Shown here: one piece after another, positions 1 through 5,705 of the stretch
Position numbering within the stretch: position 1 is the first letter of the stretch
How the letters are laid out: the number at the start of each line of letters is the position of its first letter
NCBI GenBank assembly: GCA_002378665.1
Contig: DFSO01000009.1
Coordinates: 11,723 to 19,473 of the forward strand
Source: Loktanella sp. UBA3435
GTDB lineage: Bacteria > Pseudomonadota > Alphaproteobacteria > Rhodobacterales > Rhodobacteraceae
DNA: 7,751 bases
Direction of reading: 5' to 3'
Position numbers and translations under genes: made by a program
Notes under the pieces: generated by a model
Databases searched by the model: none
The model's input: only the letters and a program-made list of their open reading frames with translations
What the model was told of the DNA's origin: nothing

Positions 1-15
1 ACCCATCCCCTTTGT

Positions 16-474
16 TTAGCCCAAACGATCTTTGACCAATGGGCCCGTTTTGCCAAAGTCCATTTGGCCCGTGTATTTATCCTTCAGCACAGCCATCACC
101 TTGCCCATGTCGCGGATGCTTTCGGCCCCAACTTCGGCAATTGCGGCGTCAACAGCTTTTGCTGATTCTTCTTCGTTCAGCTGGCGTGGCAGATAATCTT
201 CGATGATCTTGATCTCGGAGAGCTCCTTCTCCGCCAGTTCGAGCCGCCCGCCCTCTTCATAGGCACGCGCGCTTTCTTGGCGTTGCTTAACCATTTTGCC
301 CAATATCGCAAGAATTTCAGGATTGCCGACAAGACCCTCGTCGCCGGTTCCACGCAGTGCAATGTCACGATCTTTAATCGCTGCATTAATCAGCCGAAGT
401 GTCGATAAACGCTCAACATCCTTTGCTTTCATTGCCACTTTAAGGCCCGCTGTGATTTGATCGCGCATGTCCAT
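16..474 (-). CDS. GatB/YqeY domain-containing protein
   Basis: This is a small soluble protein of 152 residues, the usual size for the YqeY family, which resembles the tRNA-binding tail domain of the GatB amidotransferase subunit. Its exact role is not settled; a link to tRNA-dependent amidation is inferred from that homology. Family landmarks are STLRLINAAIKDRDIA at residues 24-39, the ESARAYEEGGR helix at 67-77, the IIEDYLPRQL segment at 90-99 and MGKVMAVLKDKYTGQMDF at 123-140. I chose the ATG at 474 because GAGG lies 5 nt upstream and a good promoter sits just before it. The in-frame ATG at 468 is an alternative. The frame stays open up to 645, but that extension is low-complexity, unlike the family, and would cover both divergent promoters. 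It is divergent from carA, an arrangement I recall as common in alphaproteobacteria. It ends in TAA. Confidence 0.93.
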   Translation of the reverse strand: MDMRDQITAGLKVAMKAKDVERLSTLRLINAAIKDRDIALRGTGDEGLVGNPEILAILGKMVKQRQESARAYEEGGRLELAEKELSEIKIIEDYLPRQLNEEESAKAVDAAIAEVGAESIRDMGKVMAVLKDKYTGQMDFGKTGPLVKDRLG

Positions 475-507
475 GATGTCCTCAATGGTGTCTTTCTTTG
501 AAGGCGC

Positions 508-536
508 AACATAGGGATATCTGCGACAACTGACAA
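508..536 (-). promoter_or_regulatory. Putative sigma-70 promoter of the yqeY-like gene
   Basis: On the minus strand TTGTCA (536-531) is followed by a 17-nt spacer and TATGTT (513-508). The matches to TTGACA and TATAAT are 5/6 and 4/6. Transcription would begin near 501, giving a leader of roughly 25 nt before the ATG at 474. This supports the short start of the gene. It is predicted by eye only. Confidence 0.5.
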
Positions 537-585
537 CCAGTGCCGTTGCGGCGCGCATCCCCTGTTTACCTTGGCACTTCGGCCC

Positions 586-614
586 TTGACCATGCCCGCC
601 CCCACCCGTAAACC
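586..614 (+). promoter_or_regulatory. Putative sigma-70 promoter of carA
   Basis: TTGACC (586-591), a 17-nt spacer and TAAACC (609-614) give 5/6 and 3/6 matches to the housekeeping consensus. The predicted start point, near 621, leaves about 26 nt before the carA ATG, enough to include the AAGGA ribosome site at 634-638. The -10 element is weak, so this is tentative. Confidence 0.42.
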
Positions 615-646
615 CAGCACAATTTGGCGCAAAAAGGACATACACG

Positions 647-1819
647 ATGGCACAATCTGAACAGATGAAACCGACGGCTTGTCTTGCTCTGGCGGATGGG
701 ACCGTCTTTTACGGCTACGGCTTCGGCGCCACAGGCGAGGCCGTAGCAGAACTTTGCTTTAACACCGCAATGACGGGCTACCAAGAAATCATGACCGACC
801 CCTCTTATGCGGGCCAGATCGTGACCTTCACGTTCCCTCATATCGGCAACACAGGCGTGACCCCTGAGGACGACGAGACAGCCGCCCCAGTCGCTGCGGG
901 CATGATCGTGAAATGGGATCCGACACTCTCTTCAAACTGGCGTGCGACCCAAGAGCTTTCGCCTTGGATGGCCTCACGCGGGCGCATCGGCATGGGCGGT
1001 GTTGATACCCGCCGTTTGACCCGCGCTATTCGCCAGCAAGGCGCGCCGCATGTTGCTCTTTCCCATGACCCCGAAGGTAACTTTGATATTGACGCGCTTG
1101 TAAAAAAAGCACGCGGCTTTGCGGGTCTTGTTGGCCTTGATTTGGCCAAAGATGTGACCTGCGCGCAGTCCTACCAGTGGAATGAGATGCGTTGGGCTTG
1201 GCCTGATGGGTTTGCGCCGCAAGCTGACCCAAAATTCAAAGTCGTAGCTGTCGATTTCGGCGCGAAACGCAATATCTTGCGCTGCCTTGCCTCTGCGGGT
1301 TGCGACGTGACGGTTTTGCCTGCGTCGGCCACCGCCGAAGAGGTCTTATCCCACAATCCCGATGGCGTGTTCCTGTCCAACGGTCCGGGTGATCCAGAAG
1401 CAACGGGCGTTTATGCCGTACCGATGATCCAAGGCGTCTTGGCCAAGTCAGATTTGCCCGTCTTTGGCATATGCCTTGGCCACCAGATGCTTGCACTTGC
1501 TGTTGGAGCAAAGACCATCAAGATGAACCACGGCCACCACGGCGCGAACCACCCTGTGAAGGACAACGACACGGGCAAGGTTGAAATTACGTCGATGAAT
1601 CACGGCTTTGCTGTCGATAGTCAAACACTGCCCGAAGGTGTCGTCGAGACGCATGTGTCCCTGTTTGATGGGTCCAACTGTGGTATCCGCTTGGCTGACC
1701 GTCCTGTCTTTAGCGTCCAGTACCACCCAGAAGCCAGCCCCGGCCCGCAGGACAGCTATTACCTATTCGAGCGGTTTGCCGCAGCCATGGCCGCAAACGC
1801 GAAACAAGCGGCGCATTAA
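647..1819 (+). CDS. carA: Carbamoyl-phosphate synthetase, small (glutaminase) subunit
   Basis: CarA hydrolyses glutamine and passes ammonia to CarB, which makes carbamoyl phosphate for arginine and pyrimidine synthesis in the cytoplasm. The 390-residue length is normal for the family. The N-terminal CPSase_sm domain covers about residues 10-150, with LCFNTAMTGYQEIMTDPSY at 36-54 and GGVDTRRLTR near 117-126. The class I glutamine amidotransferase domain covers about 197-385. It contains FLSNGPGDP (242-250), the nucleophile elbow GICLGHQ with Cys276, and the catalytic pair His360/Glu362 in SVQYHPEASPGP, so the triad is intact. The ATG is preceded by AAGGA with an 8-nt gap. No carB is in the window; the next gene downstream is a glycosyltransferase 52 bp away. 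It ends in TAA. Confidence 0.98.
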   Translation: MAQSEQMKPTACLALADGTVFYGYGFGATGEAVAELCFNTAMTGYQEIMTDPSYAGQIVTFTFPHIGNTGVTPEDDETAAPVAAGMIVKWDPTLSSNWRATQELSPWMASRGRIGMGGVDTRRLTRAIRQQGAPHVALSHDPEGNFDIDALVKKARGFAGLVGLDLAKDVTCAQSYQWNEMRWAWPDGFAPQADPKFKVVAVDFGAKRNILRCLASAGCDVTVLPASATAEEVLSHNPDGVFLSNGPGDPEATGVYAVPMIQGVLAKSDLPVFGICLGHQMLALAVGAKTIKMNHGHHGANHPVKDNDTGKVEITSMNHGFAVDSQTLPEGVVETHVSLFDGSNCGIRLADRPVFSVQYHPEASPGPQDSYYLFERFAAAMAANAKQAAH

Positions 1820-1826
1820 CGCGCCG
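1809..1826 (+). terminator. Weak hairpin over the carA stop codon
   Basis: CGGCGC (1809-1814) and GCGCCG (1821-1826) can form a 6-bp GC stem with a 6-nt loop, ATTAAC, that contains the carA stop codon. Only a short, broken T-rich run (GTTAACTTTG) follows. It may reduce read-through into the glycosyltransferase gene, but it is not a classical intrinsic terminator. Confidence 0.25.
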
Positions 1827-1871
1827 TTAACTTTGATGTAGGAAAGATGAACCTCATTCTATGGGGGCATC

Positions 1872-2270
1872 ATGTCTACTGCGCCAGACTATAACGCTAA
1901 GCCAACGCTTCCGTTTCAAGAGCTTAGCCCCCTCACGCATCTTCTTGCGGTTGAGGGTAAACTTTCCCATGCTGACGGGATTGATGCGGAAGTTATGGCC
2001 ATTCGCGCCGGTATTCGCGTGGCGGATGTCGTACAGTCTTGCTTCGATATTTCTGCTTATACGCTCGCGGAGGCCTATTCGACGATCTATCAAGCACAGC
2101 GCGTCAACCCAACAGAATGCCTGCCAGACGCACAGCTTTTAACCACATTCGGGCCCGCGCGCGCGCTGTCGCTGCGACTATTGCCGTGGCAAAAGATGGG
2201 GACGGATACGATTATTCTGACCGATCGCCCCGATCATTTTGACCGACATATTGAGATGCTGCGAGAATAG
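1872..2270 (+). CDS. N-terminal T2SS-E/MshEN-like domain of a glycosyltransferase, ending at an in-frame amber codon
   Basis: This 132-residue product looks like the first part of a longer glycosyltransferase rather than an independent protein. A helical part (about residues 20-75, with LLAVEGKL and LAEAYSTIYQAQRV) is followed by the start of an alpha/beta part (LPDAQLLTTFGPARALSLR, then LLPWQKMG and ILTDRPDHFDRHIEMLRE). This resembles the N-terminal domain of type II secretion ATPases (GspE/MshEN). In relatives as I recall them, this fold continues with an FGPVR-like strand and a closing helix; here those lie just after the TAG at 2268-2270, in the same frame. The ATG is preceded by GGGGG at 1863-1867, 4 nt away. 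MshEN domains often bind cyclic di-GMP, but the usual binding repeats are not clear here, so binding is unproven. It most probably belongs with 2286-3758. Confidence 0.7.
   Translation: MSTAPDYNAKPTLPFQELSPLTHLLAVEGKLSHADGIDAEVMAIRAGIRVADVVQSCFDISAYTLAEAYSTIYQAQRVNPTECLPDAQLLTTFGPARALSLRLLPWQKMGTDTIILTDRPDHFDRHIEMLRE
2268..2270 (+). other. In-frame TAG interrupting the glycosyltransferase gene
   Basis: The frame opened at 1872 stops at this TAG and then continues without another stop to 3758. The distance from 1872 to 2286 is 414 nt, exactly 138 codons, so no frameshift is involved. The codons after TAG read FGPVRLAITTRDEI, the expected end of the N-terminal domain. A single substitution would restore the frame: CAG, GAG, AAG, TGG, TTG, TCG, TAC and TAT are each one change away. 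TAG ends the GntR gene in this window, so reassignment of TAG as a sense codon is unlikely. The choices are a real nonsense mutation, a base-calling error, or inefficient read-through or reinitiation. Confidence 0.85.
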
Positions 2271-2285
2271 TTTGGCCCCGTCCGT

Positions 2286-3758
2286 TTGGCCATTACAACC
2301 CGCGACGAGATCAACAGCGCGATCACCAATCTGTGCGCGGCGTCGCTAGCGCGCGGTGCAGAAACCCGTGTTGCAGCCTCGATGAGCAGCCGCAATTGGA
2401 ACGCCCATAGGGCTATGATATTCGGCCTGTGCGTTTTGTTCGCTCTCGTGTTTCTATTTGTTCAGTTTCCCACCGCGACATTTCAGGTGTTTTGCATCTG
2501 GGCCATCGTGATGCTGGCGTTGAACATGGGTTTAAAGGTTGCGGCGGCCCTTGCCTGTATTTCAGATCCGAAAACGAAGAATAAGCAGAATGCTATTCCT
2601 GCCAGATTACCCAAATTTAGCCTTTTGATCCCGCTTTACCGTGAAACGGAAATCGCGGAACATTTGCTCGAACGCTTGCTGGAAATCGACTACTCTAAGG
2701 AACTCCGCGACGTTTGCCTGATCACCGAGCGCGAAGATAGTCTGACCCGCGCCGCGCTTGGGCGCACCGTACTGCCAACTTGGATCAGGCCGATTGTGGT
2801 CCCTGATGGCTCGCTGCGCACCAAGCCGCGGGCGCTCAACTATGCCTTGGATTTTACCGACGGCAGCATCATTGGCGTCTACGATGCAGAGGACGCGCCA
2901 GCGCCAGACCAGCTAAGACGCGTGGCCGAAGAGTTCGCCAATTGCGGGCCAAGGGTCGCCTGCATTCAGGGCGTTTTGGACTATTATAACGATTCAACCA
3001 ATTGGCTTACCCGTTGTTTTACTGTGGAATATGCGACGTGGTTTCGGGTTGTCTTACCGGGGCTTGAGCGCCTGAAACTGGTTGTGCCCCTTGGCGGCAC
3101 GACACTGTTTTTCAAACGCGACGTCCTTGAAAACCTTGGCGGATGGGATGCCCATAATGTCACCGAAGATGCCGATCTTGGCGTGCGCCTTGCCCGCGCT
3201 GGATACAGCACAAAGCTGGTTGATACCGTCACGCAGGAAGAAGCGAACGGCCGCTTCTGGCCTTGGGTGAAGCAGCGCTCGCGCTGGCTTAAGGGATATG
3301 CGATTACTTACGCTGTGCACATGCGTTCACCTGTCAGGCTATGGCGTGATCTTGGGACTTGGCGGTTCTTTGGGGTGCAAATGCTCTTTGCTGGCACACT
3401 GTCGCAATTTGTCCTTGCACCAATTCTTTTGACGTTCTGGCTTATACCGTTCGGCGTGCCGCATCCTTTTGCAGATGCGATTCCCGTGCCGATGTTCTGG
3501 GGCCTCGTCGGTCTTTTCTTTGTGTCAGAAGTCACAAATTTGCTTATCGCCGCACTGGCATTAGAGAAGGCCAAGAAAACGTGGCTGATCAAATGGGCGG
3601 TAACTTTGCAGTTCTATTTCCCACTTGCCGCTGTCGCTGCTTACAAAGGGCTTTTTGAACTCGCATGGAAGCCGTTCTATTGGGACAAAACGGTGCACGG
3701 TGTGCTTTTGCCTACTCGCCCGCCTCAACCGCCTTTGCATCCAGCTTCAGACGCGTGA
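2286..3758 (+). CDS. Membrane glycosyltransferase family 2 (cellulose-synthase/NfrB-like), part downstream of the amber codon
   Basis: This is the catalytic and membrane part of a processive-type GT2 enzyme, expected in the inner membrane, using a nucleotide sugar to build or export a glycan; the sugar is unknown. From the TTG at 2286 it has 490 residues. Two membrane segments (about 44-60 and 64-92) precede the GT-A domain (110-340), and about three more follow (361-391, 401-426, 433-459). Catalytic signatures are present: KPRALNYAL (180-188), DAED (200-203), TED (293-295) and QRSRW (330-334, the QxxRW motif). The catalytic core therefore looks intact. No convincing ribosome site precedes the TTG, or the ATGs at 2382 and 2415, which supports one gene beginning at 1872. 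If the TAG is real, expression could need reinitiation, perhaps at the TTG 15 nt after the stop. The last 47 bp overlap the opposing GntR gene. Confidence 0.85.
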   Translation: MAITTRDEINSAITNLCAASLARGAETRVAASMSSRNWNAHRAMIFGLCVLFALVFLFVQFPTATFQVFCIWAIVMLALNMGLKVAAALACISDPKTKNKQNAIPARLPKFSLLIPLYRETEIAEHLLERLLEIDYSKELRDVCLITEREDSLTRAALGRTVLPTWIRPIVVPDGSLRTKPRALNYALDFTDGSIIGVYDAEDAPAPDQLRRVAEEFANCGPRVACIQGVLDYYNDSTNWLTRCFTVEYATWFRVVLPGLERLKLVVPLGGTTLFFKRDVLENLGGWDAHNVTEDADLGVRLARAGYSTKLVDTVTQEEANGRFWPWVKQRSRWLKGYAITYAVHMRSPVRLWRDLGTWRFFGVQMLFAGTLSQFVLAPILLTFWLIPFGVPHPFADAIPVPMFWGLVGLFFVSEVTNLLIAALALEKAKKTWLIKWAVTLQFYFPLAAVAAYKGLFELAWKPFYWDKTVHGVLLPTRPPQPPLHPASDA

Positions 3759-4365
3759 TGTAGGCCTTGGAGATGTGATCGCGCAGGGATTGATAGGCTG
3801 CGTCGCCATCGCCTGCCTCAATCGCCTCAACAATGCGTGCGTGCTCTGCCAAAGTATCGGCGACGCGCCCCTTTACGGCCAAGGATGTGGTCGCCAAAAG
3901 CGCCATAGAGCGGTGCACAAGGTCAAGCTGTTGCACAAGGAAACGGTTGTGCGAGGCAAGGTGGATTTGTTTGTGAAAACGGCGATTGGCGCGGCTTAAC
4001 GCCCCTGGGTTTGCGCCCAATTCATGGTCCGCTTCCAACATATCGCGCAGCACTCCAACCTCTTCTGGCGTTGCATGCCGCGCCGCCAGCCTTGCTGCCA
4101 GACCTTCAAGCTCTCCCCGCACCACATAGAGATCAGATAATTGCGTGTGATCAAGCGAGGCCACGATGAGAGATCGCCCGTCTCGCGTCAAAAGGTTTTG
4201 GGTCTCAAGCCGTTGTAATGCCTCGCGAATAGGTGTTCGCGACACGCCGAAACGTTCCGCCAATTCGCTCTCAACCAAGCGGTCTCCAGGCGTATAGATA
4301 TGGCTATCGATCGCCTCCAAAATCAGGGCGTAGGCGTCTTTTTGCGGGCTGCGGGTCTCGGACAT
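3712..4365 (-). CDS. GntR-family transcriptional regulator, FadR (FCD) type
   Basis: This is a DNA-binding regulator of 217 residues. The N-terminal winged helix (about 8-70) carries the family motif ESELAERFGVSRTPIREALQ at 32-51, followed by the wing LLTRDGRSLIVA. The C-terminal FCD ligand domain (about 76-205) shows RGELEGLAARLAARHATPEE (83-102), ANRRFHKQIHLASHN (126-140), EHARIVEAIEAGD (174-186) and DHI at 196-198. Asn127, His131, His175 and His197 fit the metal-binding positions usual for FCD domains, so it probably senses a small carboxylic acid. AAAGG lies 8 nt before the ATG. It is divergent from the UbiH-type gene, so control of that gene and of itself is possible but not shown. It ends in TAG, and its tail overlaps the glycosyltransferase by 47 bp. 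Confidence 0.92.
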   Translation of the reverse strand: MSETRSPQKDAYALILEAIDSHIYTPGDRLVESELAERFGVSRTPIREALQRLETQNLLTRDGRSLIVASLDHTQLSDLYVVRGELEGLAARLAARHATPEEVGVLRDMLEADHELGANPGALSRANRRFHKQIHLASHNRFLVQQLDLVHRSMALLATTSLAVKGRVADTLAEHARIVEAIEAGDGDAAYQSLRDHISKAYITRLKLDAKAVEAGE

Positions 4366-4403
4366 TCTTTGGGCCTTTCAAGTTATCGCACTCTAGTCCG
4401 CCA

Positions 4404-4420
4404 CTTGCCCCGCGAGCAAG
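4404..4420. promoter_or_regulatory. Inverted repeat in the GntR/UbiH divergent spacer
   Basis: CTTGC (4404-4408) and GCAAG (4416-4420) form a 17-bp dyad with a 7-bp centre. It lies in the 116-bp spacer between the divergent GntR and hydroxylase starts, where an autoregulatory operator could sit. It does not match the usual FadR-type TNGTNNNACNA core, so a function is only inferred. No strong promoter could be picked by eye elsewhere in this spacer. Confidence 0.25.
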
Positions 4421-4481
4421 CCAAACCCGCCCAAATGTCGCAGCCATGCAATCCCCCTTTCCCAAGCCACTCAGGCAGCCT

Positions 4482-5696
4482 ATGTCATTGGGTATGAAGA
4501 AAATTGAGACAGATATCGTCATTTCAGGCGGCGGCGTTGCGGGGCTGACGGCAGCAGCCGCGTTTGGCACCGCTGGCTTTGACGTGGTAATCGTTGATCC
4601 CGCGCCGCCTGTGACCTTGGCCGATGGCGCGGGTGCTGACCTGCGCACCACCGCGTTTTTGCAACCTGCCCAAGCTTTTCTTGAGCGGGCTGGCATTTGG
4701 AGCAAACTGAGCGCCTTTGCTGCCCCCCTACAGATCATGCGGATCGTGGATGCAAGCGGCGAGGACGGTGCCATTCGCACCACTGCTGACTTTGATGCGG
4801 CTGACGTGTCTGACCTGCCGTTTGGCTGGAACCTGCCTAACTGGCTTTTGCGCCGCGAGATGGTCGCACGATTGGGCGAGCTGCCCAACGTGACCTTTAA
4901 AACAGGCGTCGGATTTGCCGACATGGTCGCGCGCACTTCCTACGCCTTGGTGCGATTGACGGATGGCACCCAAATCCGTTGCAACCTCGTGATTGGTGCG
5001 GACGGACGCGGCTCTCCTGTGCGCACAGCCGCTGGTATCAACGTGAAAACAACGCGTTACGGGCAGAAAGCGATTACTTTTGCCGTCACCCATGACACGC
5101 CACACGATAATGTCTCAACCGAAGTCCACCGCGCTGGCGGTCCCTTTACGCTGGTCCCGTTGCCCGATCATCAGGGTAGGCCCTGCTCTGCCGTGGTCTG
5201 GATGGATGACGGGGCTGCGGTGGCCGACCGCATGACGCTTACGGATGCGGAATTCAGCAAGGCGGCGACGGAGCGCTCTGCTGGCGTTTTGGGTGATCTG
5301 ACACTTGTCACGCGCCGCGGCGTCTGGCCGATCATCAGCCAAATCGCGCAATCTATGACTGGCCGGCGCACGGCCCTTGTCGCAGAGGCCGCACATGTCA
5401 TGCCCCCTATCGGGGCGCAGGGGTTGAATATGTCGCTCAGTGATCTTGATGCGCTTTTGGAATTGTCTCTCCACCACCGCGCCGATCTTGGCGGGCAAAA
5501 GATGCTCGACGCTTTCCAGAAATCCCGCCACGGCGACGTAAAGCTGCGGGTCAAAGGGATCGACGCGCTGAACCGCGCTTCAATCGCAGGCAATCCGCTG
5601 ATCCAAGATATGCGTGCTGCGGGGATCAAGGCGCTCTATGGAGCCGCCCCGATCCGCCGCAAATTAATGCAATTAGGCCTTGGTGCGCGGTCTTAA
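4482..5696 (+). CDS. UbiH/UbiF/VisC-family FAD-dependent monooxygenase
   Basis: This is a flavoprotein hydroxylase of the type that adds ring hydroxyls in ubiquinone synthesis, using O2 and reduced FAD; the ring position cannot be told from sequence. From the ATG at 4482 it has 404 residues, normal for the family. The Rossmann motif GGGVAG is at 16-21, closing with an acidic residue in IVDPAPP. The second FAD motif is GADG at 172-175, within LVIGADGRGSPVR. The third FAD region reads AEAAHVMPPIGAQGLNMSL at 301-319, where many relatives have GDAAH. Start choice is uncertain: AGG at 4473-4475 lies 6 nt before 4482, while the ATG at 4494 (400 residues) also fits. It is divergent from the GntR gene and convergent with the aminotransferase, sharing TTAA at the stops. 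Confidence 0.9.
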   Translation: MSLGMKKIETDIVISGGGVAGLTAAAAFGTAGFDVVIVDPAPPVTLADGAGADLRTTAFLQPAQAFLERAGIWSKLSAFAAPLQIMRIVDASGEDGAIRTTADFDAADVSDLPFGWNLPNWLLRREMVARLGELPNVTFKTGVGFADMVARTSYALVRLTDGTQIRCNLVIGADGRGSPVRTAAGINVKTTRYGQKAITFAVTHDTPHDNVSTEVHRAGGPFTLVPLPDHQGRPCSAVVWMDDGAAVADRMTLTDAEFSKAATERSAGVLGDLTLVTRRGVWPIISQIAQSMTGRRTALVAEAAHVMPPIGAQGLNMSLSDLDALLELSLHHRADLGGQKMLDAFQKSRHGDVKLRVKGIDALNRASIAGNPLIQDMRAAGIKALYGAAPIRRKLMQLGLGARS

Positions 5697-5705
5697 AGCA
5701 CCGCG
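5686..5705. terminator. Hairpin straddling two convergent stop codons
   Basis: CGCGGT (5686-5691) and ACCGCG (5700-5705) can form a 6-bp GC-rich stem whose 8-nt loop contains the shared TTAA of the hydroxylase and aminotransferase stops. A competing stem, GGTGC (5682-5686) with GCACC (5698-5702), overlaps it. The symmetry would let it act on both strands, but neither side has a T-run, so an intrinsic terminator is only possible. Confidence 0.38.

Noticed and set aside
475..645. N-terminal extension of the YqeY-like protein up to an ATG at 645
   Set aside because: The added 57 residues are glycine- and cysteine-rich and unlike the family. They would cover both promoters, and the start at 474 has a ribosome site and gives the normal length.
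1847..1894. Fifteen-codon ORF starting at an ATG after AGGAAAG, overlapping the glycosyltransferase start
   Set aside because: The ribosome site is decent, but the spacing is short and the peptide has no recognisable feature. No regulatory codon run is present, so a leader peptide is not supported.
2268..2270. TAG as pyrrolysine or a generally reassigned codon
   Set aside because: TAG ends the GntR gene at 3712-3714 in a natural place, and no evidence of a recoding element is seen. Pyrrolysine is not expected in this group of bacteria.
3687..3709. Hairpin GCAC-GGT-GTGC flanked by AAAA and TTTT near the end of the glycosyltransferase
   Set aside because: The stem is only 4 bp, with an unpaired CGGT on one side, and lies within coding sequence. 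It is too weak to call a terminator for the GntR gene.
4233..4481. Upstream extension of the UbiH-type protein to an ATG at 4233
   Set aside because: It would run through the divergent GntR gene and add 83 residues before the Rossmann fold, which normally starts within the first 20 residues.
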